Shown: positions 54,279 through 63,132 of the stretch, piece by piece | Numbering within the stretch: the stretch's first letter is position 1 | Layout of the letters: each line of letters opens with the position of its first letter | NCBI RefSeq assembly: GCF_020829645.1 | Contig: NZ_JAIVFS010000026.1 | Location: 37,286-101,285, forward strand | DNA length: 64,000 nt | DNA from: Nostoc mirabile CHAB5784 | GTDB lineage: Bacteria > Cyanobacteriota > Cyanobacteriia > Cyanobacteriales > Nostocaceae | Reading direction: 5' to 3' | Notes under the pieces: model-generated | What the model was told of the DNA's origin: nothing | Seen by the model: only the letters and a program-made list of their open reading frames with translations | The model's database searches: none | Program-made: the position numbers and the translations under genes

Positions 54279-54851
54279 ATGAGCGACAACAGCATTACAT
54301 CACGTTTGTACCCTACTCGCATTGACATTCCCGCCGAAGCGCGAGTGCAAATCGTGGTAATTCTCAACCAAACCTTGGCTGCTACTTCGGATCTGAAAAC
54401 CCAAGCAAAGCAAGCGCACTGGAATGTTAAAGGTACTGACTTTTACCAGTTACACCTATTATTTGATGAACTTGCTGGGGAATTGGAAGAGTACATCGAT
54501 CTGGTAGCTGAACGCGTCACAGCTTTAGGTGGATACGCTTTCGGAACAGCCCGTGCCGCAGCTAGTAATTCAATTTTGCCAGAATATCCCTTAGATATTT
54601 TGGATGGTAAAGACCACGTAACAGCTCTGTCAGATCGCTTTGGACTCTATGCTAAACATATTAGAGAAGCGATCGCTAAAACAGATGACTTAGGGGATGC
54701 TGATACCGCCGACCTTTACACCGAAATTTCCCGCACCATTGACAAACGACTCTGGTTCTTAGAAGCTCATCTGCAAGTAGCAGAAATTAAGGGAGAGAAT
54801 GGCAAAGCGGGTGCTACTACAACTCAAAAGATACCTGTTGGTGTAAAGTAA
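54279..54851 (+). CDS. dps: Dps family ferritin-like DNA-protection protein
   Basis: 190 aa. Ferroxidase residues: His47 (AKQAHWNVKG), His59 and Asp63 (LHLLFDELAGELEEYID), Asp74 and Glu78. Dps dodecamers oxidise and store iron and protect DNA against peroxide. It has the long C-terminal tail (GATTTQKIPVGVK) seen in some Nostoc Dps proteins. One of several Dps paralogues expected in such genomes; which one cannot be told from sequence alone. Confidence 0.92.
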   Translation: MSDNSITSRLYPTRIDIPAEARVQIVVILNQTLAATSDLKTQAKQAHWNVKGTDFYQLHLLFDELAGELEEYIDLVAERVTALGGYAFGTARAAASNSILPEYPLDILDGKDHVTALSDRFGLYAKHIREAIAKTDDLGDADTADLYTEISRTIDKRLWFLEAHLQVAEIKGENGKAGATTTQKIPVGVK

Positions 54852-55144
54852 GCACTTCTGAGAAAAGTAGTCTTTGGTAAATCTATTAGTATCTTTTTGG
54901 TAAGTACGTCACTTTTAAGTGCGTACTTTTCATTTTATATGTATATACTTTACTATTGAAATAGTTCAAAACTAGGTCGAAAAATTCCAGAATATCTTCG
55001 ACAAGTGATACATCAAGATTAATACTGCAACTTCAATAAGCTATCCGTTAGTAAAAAAGTATGCTAATTCCATTTTGATTCCTAACTCTTGTACAGACGC
55101 GATTAATCGCGTCTCTAAATACTCATTAACAACGAGGTAAATAT
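54852..55144. other. intergenic with a palindrome
   Basis: AT-rich; includes the palindrome AGACGCGATTAATCGCGTCT at 55095-55114, 31 bases upstream of the pirin start. A possible weak TAAG-type inverted repeat follows dps. No gene. Confidence 0.5.
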
Positions 55145-55861
55145 ATGTCTCAAAATACAATTAGCCATCTAATTCATGATAGAAACGCCCGTGGTCACGC
55201 TAAAATGGGCTGGCTCGATAGTTATCACACATTTTCCTTCGGTAGTTTTTACGATCCCAACCGCATGGGATTTCGCTCTCTGCGAGTGATTAACGACGAT
55301 CGCATCGCCCCGGGTGCTGGATTCCCTACCCACAGCCATCGTGACATGGAAATCCTCACTTATGTCTTAGAAGGTGCTGTAGAGCATAAAGACAGCTTGG
55401 GTACTGGGTCAGTGATTCGTCCCGGTGATGCACAGATTATGAGCGCTGGTACTGGAATCAGCCACAGTGAATTTAATCCCTCACCAACTGAAGCACTACA
55501 CTTGCTACAAATCTGGATTCTTCCCGATCGAGAAGGGTTGACACCAAGATATGAACAAAAAGCTTTTCCTTTGGAAGAAAAGCGCGGTAAATTACGCTTA
55601 ATTGCTGCTAAAGATGGGCGCGATGGTGCTGTGACAATTCACCAAGATGTTGATTTATACACATCTGTTTTAGAGGATGGTGATGTTGTTAATTATCAAG
55701 TTAAACGCGATCGCTATGCCTGGTTACAAATAGCGCAAGGCATAGTTAACTTGAATGGCGAAGAACTCAGAGCAGGCGATGGAGTGCAAATCAACGGCGA
55801 AGAACAGCTAGAAATTAGCACTAATATCGGCGGCGAAATCTTGCTTTTCGATTTGGGTTAA
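55145..55861 (+). CDS. pirin family protein
   Basis: 238 aa. N-terminal cupin with metal ligands in FPTHSHRDMEILTYV (His, His, His/Glu) and AGTGISHSEFN. C-terminal cupin is without metal ligands. Some pirins are quercetin 2,3-dioxygenases or regulators; the role here is unknown. Normal length. A hairpin follows at 55891. Confidence 0.9.
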   Translation: MSQNTISHLIHDRNARGHAKMGWLDSYHTFSFGSFYDPNRMGFRSLRVINDDRIAPGAGFPTHSHRDMEILTYVLEGAVEHKDSLGTGSVIRPGDAQIMSAGTGISHSEFNPSPTEALHLLQIWILPDREGLTPRYEQKAFPLEEKRGKLRLIAAKDGRDGAVTIHQDVDLYTSVLEDGDVVNYQVKRDRYAWLQIAQGIVNLNGEELRAGDGVQINGEEQLEISTNIGGEILLFDLG

Positions 55862-55890
55862 TCTCAAGTCTGTTTGCTGAAAAGCTAGCT

Positions 55891-55922
55891 TGTAGGGTGG
55901 GCATCACAATGTCCACCCTACA
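55891..55922 (+). terminator. GC-rich hairpin after pirin gene
   Basis: TGTAGGGTGGGCA and TGTCCACCCTACA form a 13-pair stem with one G-T. Similar to the repeat after katA, so termination is likely but it may be a dispersed element. Confidence 0.5.
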
Positions 55923-55935
55923 GTCGTTTATATTA

Positions 55936-56071
55936 CAATACGCTTGGGTTAAGGAAAATTGTAGGTTGGGTTAAGCAAAGCGCAACCCAACAAAGCCCCG
56001 GAAATGTTGGGTTTCGTTCCTCAACCCAACCTACACAATTTAAGGTTTTTGGCGCTAACTGAACTGTATTG
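55936..56071. mobile_element. miniature inverted-repeat element, family A copy 3
   Basis: Starts CAATACGCTTGGGTTAAG, ends CTAACTGAACTGTATTG; flanked by a perfect 10-bp duplication GTTTATATTA (55926-55935 and 56072-56081). Interior has GTAGGTTGGGTT and AACCCAACCTACA. 136 bp, no gene. Confidence 0.9.
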
Positions 56072-56250
56072 GTTTATATTAGATAGACTTCTTGCAGAAG
56101 TGGGTAAGGGGTAAGGGGTAAAGGGGAAAGCGGCTCAGAAAAACCCTTTAACTTTTACCCTTTTCTCCCTCTTGCAAAAATAGTTTTGCAAGAGGTCTAT
56201 TGTTTGCATAACTGTTAGAGTTAACTTATAAATCATTGAGGATGTTGCAG

Positions 56251-56868
56251 ATGGCATACAGTGATTTCACGCTTGCCAAAGTTCGAGAAACGTTTCAACT
56301 TGTAATTGATGAAAAGCGCAATCTATTTAAAGATGTGTCGCCTATTCAACCTTCCGCTAGCTTAACAACGCTCTTAGAAGAATATACTCAATTAGCAACT
56401 GCCATCAACACTGAAAAAGCCCGTTCCGAATTACTAATTATGCCAGTTCTTACGGAAGTTAGGAGACAGCTAAATTATCAAATATCACTGTTTTCTGGAA
56501 CAGATTTTGATGTAGATAGTAGTAAAGGATTGAATGGATTTTGTGATTTCATTCTCTGTGGTTCTGAAGAACAGTTTTATATTAAAGCGCCTGTACTTAC
56601 AATTGTTGAAGCCAAGAATGAAAATATCAAAGGTGGTTTAGGACAATGTATTGCCTCTATGATAGCTGCCCAATTATTCAATCAAAATACTCAACAAGAA
56701 GTTAAGACAATCTATGGAGTTGTCACTAGTGGAACAAACTGGCGGTTTTTAATGTTGGAAGGACTAACAGCATACATTGATATAGTTGAATACTACATCA
56801 ATGATGTTGATAAAATTTTGGGTATTCTGTTGCAACCATTCCAAACTGCTTTGCTACAAACGTCTTGA
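56251..56868 (+). CDS. PD-(D/E)XK-type putative nuclease-fold protein, 205 aa
   Basis: From ATG 56251 (MAYSDFTLAKVRETFQLVID). A likely PD-(D/E)XK active site: Asp in GFCDFILCG, then VLTIVEAKNENIKGGLGQC (E-x-K) and a helix-Gln, the restriction-endonuclease-like pattern. The sequence VRRQLNYQISLFSGTDFDVD precedes it. It is 16 bp before the disrupted gene that follows, so both were one transcription unit. A TTG-started frame from 56236 adds only five residues. Function unproven. Confidence 0.7.
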   Translation: MAYSDFTLAKVRETFQLVIDEKRNLFKDVSPIQPSASLTTLLEEYTQLATAINTEKARSELLIMPVLTEVRRQLNYQISLFSGTDFDVDSSKGLNGFCDFILCGSEEQFYIKAPVLTIVEAKNENIKGGLGQCIASMIAAQLFNQNTQQEVKTIYGVVTSGTNWRFLMLEGLTAYIDIVEYYINDVDKILGILLQPFQTALLQTS

Positions 56869-56884
56869 TAAATAAATCAATATT

Positions 56885-58106
56885 ATGCAACCAGAAACAG
56901 AGCAAATTTTAGGAACTCTACAAGTTATTGTTGAGCCTTACTTAACTATTGATTTACCAGGTCATGAAAATGGTGGTACTATTATTGTTCCATTTGTTTG
57001 GGACGTATCTGAACAAAGAGAATTTAATGTTATCAATCTCTGTTTGGCTAATGGTTGGCTACAGCTTACAGATGTAGATAAGCGAATCAAAAGTTGGCAA
57101 GAAATGGAATATGCTAAATCGTTTTATAACTTTTTTTTAGGTGTTGAGGAGGAAAATATCAGGAAAAATAAATTTGAATCTTTACTGCAACTTTTACATA
57201 TAAATTTACAAAATTTAGAATTTTTTTATCAAGATTTAGAATCTTTTAGCTCGATGCCTTATTCTTGTAGCAGAGGCGTTATTTTACCAGGTTTAGTAAT
57301 TGGTAGAACAGAAGATGGAGCTTGGATTTGTATTTGTCCAACTGTTTATAAAGAAACGGCAATTCCACAAGAGCTAATTCATCATTGGTTATGCCTTGCC
57401 CCCACTGTTCCCGATCAAGTAAGCGATAATCGCCGCGATCGCAATCAACCCACAACACAAATTATCTCCGAAGAATCACCAAGCGAAGCAACTCAAACTC
57501 TCATAACTAAAGTTCAAATTCTGGGAGCATCCCAAATGTGTAAAAACATATTTTGTCATTGCGTTCGCCCAAGGCGTTCCCGCAGGGTACGTAATGAAAT
57601 GAAGCGTTCGCGAAGCGTCTCTTAGAGTTGCAATCGCAGCATCTAGACTTTGCGATTGCTACCGTTCGGGAACGCCTTGGGCGAACATTCCGCAACTCTA
57701 AGAGACGCTACCGCGTTAAGCGAAGCTATGCCGTTGGCGGAGCCTCTCGAAGAGAAGGCTTTACGCTCCATTCGCAATGACTACCTGCTAACGAGGGTCA
57801 ATTTGCTTGCATTGGGATGCTCCCCAAATTCTGCTCAATAATCTCACCCCAATTACCAACTACGGCTACTACCACGGCGGATACAATTATACCTACCAAC
57901 ATCAAATTGTGGGTGCATTAGCCAAAAGCAAAACGATTGCCATTGAACTTGCACTGCAAGCAGCAACTATGGTTTTTTTGGAGAAGCGAACAGTTGAATA
58001 TGCTGATAATGGCTACAATAGCCGTAAACTCAGCCAGTTTATGAACCAGTGTTTAGCTCATCACACTTATTACAGTATCAGTTTTTGGGATATTGGCTAC
58101 ACCTAG
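56885..58106 (+). pseudogene. unknown gene interrupted by a 302-bp miniature element
   Basis: Start ATG 56885 (MQPETEQILGTLQVIVEPYL). The frame runs to codon ~213 (TLITKVQIL), then the element 57523-57824 intervenes and supplies a premature stop at 57625. Removing it plus one 8-bp duplication rejoins QIL to LNNLTPITNYGYYHGGYN and ...LEKRTVEYADNGYNSRKL to TAG 58104-58106, giving a protein of about 304 aa. No known domain; it has a central VEEENIRKNKFESLLQLLH helix and a PGLVIGRTEDGAWICICPT strand. Partner of the upstream nuclease-like gene. Confidence 0.85.
57523..57824. mobile_element. miniature inverted-repeat element, family C copy 2
   Basis: 302 bp with perfect ends GGGAGCATCCC and GGGATGCTCCC, flanked by the 8-bp duplication CAAATTCT (57515-57522 and 57825-57832). 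Larger than copy 1 because of inserted GC-rich repeat modules. No gene. Confidence 0.92.
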
Positions 58107-58242
58107 GAAGTCGGACAAACCCGAGCAGGAGATTGGCTAGGGGTGCGATGCCTTCTCTACGAGAGGCTTCGCCAACGGCGGGCGGTTACGCCATCGCAAA
58201 GCGAATTTGACTACAATCCTTAGAAAGAGTAGCAATAATCTA

Positions 58243-58965
58243 ATGTCTAAAAAGTCGGATTCGCAGTTCCAAAATCTCTTTAGTTCACCCAAATCAACAA
58301 ACTGGGACGAAAGATTAGCCCAAATAGCCTATCGCTTTAACCGGGAGTATCAACGTGAAACCTTTGAACTCCCAGCAGAAGTACAGGCGATGCCGATATT
58401 TGGCGAGTGGATTGGAGGTAGTTTCTCAGGAAGAATTGCTTCCCCTTTCTGGGAAATTGCTGAACCTAAAAAGAACCAACACTGTATAGATATTGGCTGT
58501 GGTATCAGCTTTTTAATCTATCCTTGGCGGGATTGGCAAGCATTTTTTTATGGGCAAGAAATCAGTAATGTCGCACGCGATACCCTTAATTCTCGTGGGC
58601 CGCAGTTGAATTCCAAGTTGTTCAAAGGTGTTGAGTTGGGAGCAGCCCATCAGTTAAATTATCCATCAGAGCAGTTTGATTTAGCGATCGCAACAGGATT
58701 TAGCTGCTATTTTCCACTCGAATACTGGAATGCTGTACTAGCAGAAGTCAAACGGGTGTTAAAACCAGGTGGGCATTTTGTGTTTGACGTTCTCAACCCA
58801 GAACAGCCTTTAGCAGAAGATTGGGCAGTTTTGGAAACCTATTTGGGGGCTGAGGTGTTTTTAGAGCCTTTGGCTAAGTGGGAAAAAACCATTAAAGCGG
58901 CTGGTGCTAAAGTCGTAACGCACAAATCAGGGGAATTATTCGAGTTATACAAAGTGCGGTTTTAA
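58243..58965 (+). CDS. class I SAM-dependent methyltransferase
   Basis: 240 aa from ATG 58243 (MSKKSDSQFQNLFSSPKS). Motif I is IDIGCGISFLIY near residue 95, followed by QISNVARDTLNSRG-type second strand, and FDLAIATGFSCYFPLEYW / VKRVLKPGGHFVFDVL for the later motifs. Methylates an unknown small molecule or macromolecule using SAM. A Met at 58207 is possible. Downstream neighbour is on the other strand. Confidence 0.85.
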   Translation: MSKKSDSQFQNLFSSPKSTNWDERLAQIAYRFNREYQRETFELPAEVQAMPIFGEWIGGSFSGRIASPFWEIAEPKKNQHCIDIGCGISFLIYPWRDWQAFFYGQEISNVARDTLNSRGPQLNSKLFKGVELGAAHQLNYPSEQFDLAIATGFSCYFPLEYWNAVLAEVKRVLKPGGHFVFDVLNPEQPLAEDWAVLETYLGAEVFLEPLAKWEKTIKAAGAKVVTHKSGELFELYKVRF

Positions 58966-58973
58966 AAATACAA

Positions 58974-59402
58974 TTACTCAGGGATAAGTGGACTTAATGG
59001 ATCTAAAGAGGTTGTAAAAACAAAATAGATTACCCCAGTTCCGAGAATCATCACAGCGAGACTGAACAGCAACACCCAACGGTCTGTCGGTTCATAAGTA
59101 TCTTCTTCGATATCACGACGGACAGCAAAATAGTGTGCCGTTGATAGCCACACGGTAATCAAACCCACCAGCGAGAAGACTAAACCTAACTTCCAGCCGT
59201 TGCCCGGACGGGGTATTAAAGGTACTTGGAAAGCACGCAAACGCACGATGACGACACCAAAACCTAAAAGAGCGATCCCTGTCCGCATCCAAGCGAGGTA
59301 AGTACGCTCATTTGCCAAGTGATCTCGAATTCGGGACGGATTCAGTCGTCCTAGCTTTTTTTTATCTTTATCTTCTTCTGTAGGTTTCGATTTTAACTGC
59401 AT
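58974..59402 (-). CDS. DUF202 (YidH-like) membrane protein
   Basis: 142 aa from ATG 59402 (MQLKSKPTEEDKDKKKLG), with the purine-rich GATAAGGGTG about ten bases before it. DUF202 signature RDHLANERTYLAWMRTGIAL then FGVVIVRLRAFQV, with three membrane helices (~40-60, 80-98, 118-138). Function unknown in general. An extension to 59540 adds 46 residues of plausible but atypical sequence, so the start is uncertain. It ends 9 bp from the convergent methyltransferase stop. Confidence 0.8.
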   Translation of the reverse strand: MQLKSKPTEEDKDKKKLGRLNPSRIRDHLANERTYLAWMRTGIALLGFGVVIVRLRAFQVPLIPRPGNGWKLGLVFSLVGLITVWLSTAHYFAVRRDIEEDTYEPTDRWVLLFSLAVMILGTGVIYFVFTTSLDPLSPLIPE

Positions 59403-59584
59403 CAATAACACCCTTATCCCCAAAGCGGCTCTTATCAAAAAAATACGGAGGTCATAGCAAATCTCTTTCCAGATGATTTGCACCCAGCGCAATAGTTGCG
59501 CTAATGAAATATACCTGTTGTGATTGTACATTTTTCTCAAAATTTATTTTAATGCAGATATCTAAATAAAACAAGCCTGAGTGA

Positions 59585-59625
59585 ATAATTCGTAATTCGT
59601 AATTCGTAATTCGTAATTCGTAATT
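59585..59625. repeat. AATTCGTAAT tandem repeats
   Basis: Five consecutive AATTCGTAAT-type units. Same repeat as in 25700, 27267, 39258 and 51540. Confidence 0.8.
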
Positions 59626-59784
59626 GATGGTAGAGAGCAAGTGTAAGTAATAAGGTGTAATTAAGAAAACAGCCAATATCAGAGAGGTTTTTCACTACTG
59701 CGTGTCCTGTTTATCCTCTGATTTTGGCTGTTACCCTGTTGAAATTCAGAACAATCATTCAAAAATAGATTATGCAGTTCTATC

Positions 59785-60447
59785 TCAAGACTGATTGCTA
59801 GGCGCATTAGGAACTCGTGTATTTATGAGAGCCTGCGATATATCTGGGATAAACCAATTAGCCTTTTTGCTGTTAAGAACTTTCACAGTCGGAACATTTA
59901 AGTCAATCGCAGCAGTATCTGGATTCGTCTTAATTACCAACTGAGTTCCATCAAGTATTTTTAGAGCAGCCGGGCCTGTCAATTCTTGACCTTGCCCATT
60001 AGGACTAGAAGTGAAATTTGCTACCTTAACATCATTCGCTAGATAGATGCCATCACAATCCCAGTTGTTTTCAGTGGACTGACCATTAGCTAGAAAATAC
60101 AGATTATTGTCGTATACGGCATCCTCTTCGTCTTCATCATTTGGTGTTTTGCCATATACAGCGATGGTATTACCTGTTTGGTTGTCGCATTGACCCCAGT
60201 TGATTCCCGTCTCTAAAGCATATTTTTGCAGTGTTAATTCTTCGGTTCTCTTTTGAATTTCTTCTGGTGTAAGACCTTCAATTTGAGTTTGGGCATCTTT
60301 TGTCTGAGAGAGTTCTTTCAGAGCTTTAGTGACTTCGATATAGTCAGGGTTTTTGCTAAACTTTGGTCTATCAGCAAAAGAAGGTTGAGCAAAGGCGAGA
60401 TTCACCAAAACCATCAAGACAATTAGCAGAGATTTCCAGATTTTCAT
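59785..60447 (-). CDS. secreted protein of unknown function
   Basis: 220 aa from ATG 60447, with CAGGAG ten bases upstream. A clear signal peptide (MKIWKSLLIVLMVLVNLAFA, cleavage after AQPSFA). The mature part is acidic with a helix (TKALKELSQTKDAQTQIEGL) and one Cys pair (QCDNQTG...WDCDG) that might form a disulphide. No known family. 79 bp downstream of the CadD-like gene on the same strand, so possibly co-transcribed. A frame from 60513 adds 22 residues and hides the signal, so it is rejected. Confidence 0.75.
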   Translation of the reverse strand: MKIWKSLLIVLMVLVNLAFAQPSFADRPKFSKNPDYIEVTKALKELSQTKDAQTQIEGLTPEEIQKRTEELTLQKYALETGINWGQCDNQTGNTIAVYGKTPNDEDEEDAVYDNNLYFLANGQSTENNWDCDGIYLANDVKVANFTSSPNGQGQELTGPAALKILDGTQLVIKTNPDTAAIDLNVPTVKVLNSKKANWFIPDISQALINTRVPNAPSNQS

Positions 60448-60526
60448 GTTTTGACTCCTGTTGATAGGTAAGAGATTTTGCAGTTTGGAATTCATTTTAG
60501 TGAGAAAATTCATGAGGCACCTCTTC

Positions 60527-61237
60527 TTAGATACTTAATTTTTCTTGTTCTTCACTCGATGACTGAGTATTGAAACCTAAAATTAATGAAAATATATAAC
60601 TAGAAACTACAGATAAAAGAGTCCAAGTAACATTCTCTGTCACAATAAATATACCGAGTCCAATCAATATACAAGGCACAAAAGTATTGCCATTCTCTGT
60701 TAAAAAGTTAGCGATCGCAGGCAAGTAGGTTAACTTGTAAGCGGCATAACACCATACACCCACCAGCGTAAAAAATACACTTAGTATCACCAGCAGACTA
60801 TCTAATTCAGTGTTGGCAAACAGGGGCACGTAGACGCTGATATTATCACTACCATTCGCAAAGGCGATCGCAGCTACATTACATGTTTGCGGAGAGATAA
60901 AACTGGCAAGTACAGAAGGACTTGACGGTTCGGTTTCTTCTTCAGCTTCCTCTGGTGAATCCTCTTCGCGTTTTAGTAAACTACTCACACCAATGATTAT
61001 TGGCATTAAACCAAGTAGTCTAATCCAGTCCTGCGGTATAATTAGTCCACCGAAGAAACCGGGAAGGCTAGCAATGATCAATGCAGCAAAACCGAGATAC
61101 TGCCCACCAAGGATGTGACGACTGCGGAATGTTTTATTTATTTGTGAAAAAAGCAACGTCAGAATGACAATATCATCGATGTTGGTGGCAATGAATGCGG
61201 TAATCCCTGTGGTAATTGCAGTAACGAAATCGCTCAT
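60527..61237 (-). CDS. CadD-family cadmium resistance-type transporter
   Basis: 236 aa with about six membrane helices. Opens ITAFIATNIDDIVILTLLFS, then RSRHILGGQYLGFAALII; an acidic loop (EEAEEETEPSSP) lies centrally, then AFANGSDNISVYVPLFANTE, and VPCILIGLGIFIVTENVTW. CadD-family proteins are linked to cadmium tolerance, probably by export or binding; specificity here is inferred. It is divergent from the LysR gene 214 bp away, which may regulate it. Confidence 0.85.
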   Translation of the reverse strand: MSDFVTAITTGITAFIATNIDDIVILTLLFSQINKTFRSRHILGGQYLGFAALIIASLPGFFGGLIIPQDWIRLLGLMPIIIGVSSLLKREEDSPEEAEEETEPSSPSVLASFISPQTCNVAAIAFANGSDNISVYVPLFANTELDSLLVILSVFFTLVGVWCYAAYKLTYLPAIANFLTENGNTFVPCILIGLGIFIVTENVTWTLLSVVSSYIFSLILGFNTQSSSEEQEKLSI

Positions 61238-61451
61238 TTATGGAAGTCCTTATTTTCATGCTTGGTAATTGGCCATGGGGCATTGGTCATTTACAAAGGA
61301 CAAGTGACCAATGACTAATGACTAATGACTAGGTAGAAAGCTTTGATTTATACTTTAGTCAAACTAACCGATAGAATCAAATGCTTTTGTTTGTCAAAAT
61401 GATAAATGAAAGTGATTAAAAATTTTACACCAAGTTGTAGGGATACCATAA

Positions 61452-62453
61452 ATGGCAGGAATGACGCTTGAGCAGCTAAAAATTTTTCTGGCTGTGGCGC
61501 AGCACTTACACTTTACTCGCGCAGCAGAGGAGCTTTATATTACACAACCTGCCGTCAGTGCAGCAATCCACAACTTAGAGCAAGAATATGGTGTGAAACT
61601 GTTCCATCGGATTGGTCGCCATATCGAGATTGCTGAGGCTGGCAAATTACTGCAAGTGGAAGCACAGAAAATTCTCGATCAAGTTTCCTTGACTGAAAGG
61701 GGATTGCGAGAATTGAACAATCTGCAACGGGGTGAGTTGAAATTAGGGTCAAGTCTGACAATTGGTAACTACTGGCTACCAAGCAAGATTAGTGAGTTTA
61801 AAAGCCGATATCCGGGTATCCAGATTGACTGTAGCCTTGCCAATACAGAAGAGATTTGTATGGGAACGGCAACAGGACAGTTTGATTTGGGTTTGGTAGA
61901 AGGAGATGTGAAGCCAGCGCTTCAGAGTACTCTAGAGTATGAAATAGTGGGGAGCGATCGCTTACAAATTGTAGTAGGCCAAAAACACCCTTGGTTTGAG
62001 TGGGGAGAAATTGACTTAACCCAATTGACTCAAACCCTTTGGGTGATGCGAGAACCAGGTTCTGGAACCCAGCAAAGGTTTGAGGAAGCCCTACAAAATT
62101 GGGGAATCAATCTCAGTGAGCTGGATGTAATTTTAGTGTTCAACAGTGGAGAGATGACAAAAGCAGCGATCGAAGATGGTGTCGGTGCTATTGGAATTTC
62201 TGAGTTGATGGTAAAAAAAGAAATACAGTTGGGAACTTTGCGAGCAATTCGAGTGATTGATAATAGAGATGGTAATGGTGCGATGCCTACGGTGGTCACT
62301 GAGCGCAGCCGAAGTGCGGGCTACGCCTACGCAGAAATAGTTCGACCTTTTTTCAAACTCAAGCATCGTCAACGTTTTCAAACTGCTCTTTCCAAAGTCT
62401 TTGAACAAATGTTGATATCGTCTATGTTAGATAGCTCACATCAAGATGTATAA
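61452..62453 (+). CDS. LysR-type transcriptional regulator with a repeat-derived insertion
   Basis: 333 aa. Winged helix-turn-helix at residues 3-62 (TLEQLKIFLAVAQHLHFTRA, TQPAVSAAIHNLEQEYG), and a periplasmic-binding-protein-type effector domain (residues ~90-300). Near residue 283-294 the sequence MPTVVTERSRSAGYAYAEIV contains an extra segment TVVTERSRSAGYAYA; its DNA (62296-62331) is a dispersed GC-rich repeat, flanked by CCTACG on both sides. Regulatory target unknown, probably the divergent transporter. Met-4 or Met-1 could be the start. The insertion lies late and need not destroy DNA binding. Confidence 0.88.
   Translation: MAGMTLEQLKIFLAVAQHLHFTRAAEELYITQPAVSAAIHNLEQEYGVKLFHRIGRHIEIAEAGKLLQVEAQKILDQVSLTERGLRELNNLQRGELKLGSSLTIGNYWLPSKISEFKSRYPGIQIDCSLANTEEICMGTATGQFDLGLVEGDVKPALQSTLEYEIVGSDRLQIVVGQKHPWFEWGEIDLTQLTQTLWVMREPGSGTQQRFEEALQNWGINLSELDVILVFNSGEMTKAAIEDGVGAIGISELMVKKEIQLGTLRAIRVIDNRDGNGAMPTVVTERSRSAGYAYAEIVRPFFKLKHRQRFQTALSKVFEQMLISSMLDSSHQDV
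62296..62331. repeat. repeat insertion inside the LysR gene
   Basis: About 36 bases of the dispersed GAGCGCAGCCGAAGTGCGGG type, bordered by CCTACG at both ends, inserted in frame so that reading is kept. Confidence 0.6.
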
Positions 62454-62635
62454 AAATCAGTCATTTAAAGCAATACCTTGTCCTTTAGGACACGCTACGC
62501 GAACACCAATTTAATCAGAAATAATCAAAGCGTCAGTCGTACAGAATAGAGCCATGAATTCTGTACAACTAGCGGATGAATTGAAAAACGCTGTAATATC
62601 CACTTGCAGGGAAATTACCCAGTCCCCAATCCCCT
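62454..62635. other. short intergenic, no gene
   Basis: About 180 bases between LysR and the convergent pentapeptide gene; nothing assigned. Confidence 0.4.
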
Positions 62636-63016
62636 TCATACCTTTCGCATATTTTGACTGATGGGGTCAAAACCTCTAGAAAACCGCGTGCTGTCATCGT
62701 AGTAAGCACCAGTCAGATTCGCTCCATACAACTTAGCATAGTTGAGTTTTGCTCCCCGGAGATTTGCTTCATTGAGTTTGACACCACTCAAATTAGCTCT
62801 GGTCAAGTTTGCTTTGGCTAAGTTAGCTCTACTCAAATCTGCTCCCCAGAGTTTAGCTTTAGCTAGGTTCGCTCCACTCAAGTCACAACCCCATAAATTG
62901 ATTCCAGGCAAATAGGCTCCAATCAGCTTGTTCCTACTCAAGTTGACGGCTGGAAAATATCTTTCTCCTGCGGCAAAACGCCGTTTTAATTCCTCAGCAT
63001 TCACGATCGCCACCAA
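62636..63016 (-). CDS. pentapeptide-repeat protein
   Basis: 126 aa. After a short N-terminal helix (LKRRFAAGERYFPAVNLS), about twelve A(D/N)LxX repeats occur: LSGANLAKAKLWGADLSRAN, LAKANLTRANLSGVKLNEAN, and LRGAKLNYAKLYGANLTGAY. These form a right-handed quadrilateral beta-helix. Members can mimic DNA or act as structural scaffolds; function unknown. Monocistronic. Start ATG 63016. Confidence 0.88.
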   Translation of the reverse strand: MVAIVNAEELKRRFAAGERYFPAVNLSRNKLIGAYLPGINLWGCDLSGANLAKAKLWGADLSRANLAKANLTRANLSGVKLNEANLRGAKLNYAKLYGANLTGAYYDDSTRFSRGFDPISQNMRKV

Positions 63017-63132
63017 ACAAGAATCAAACTTCTATCTCTAAGATACTCTTCAGCTTAAGGTTAAGGGGAAAAGAAGAAGCAAGGAAGCAGGGGAAGAAGA
63101 ACTATTGATTATTGACCAATGCTCAATCCCTT

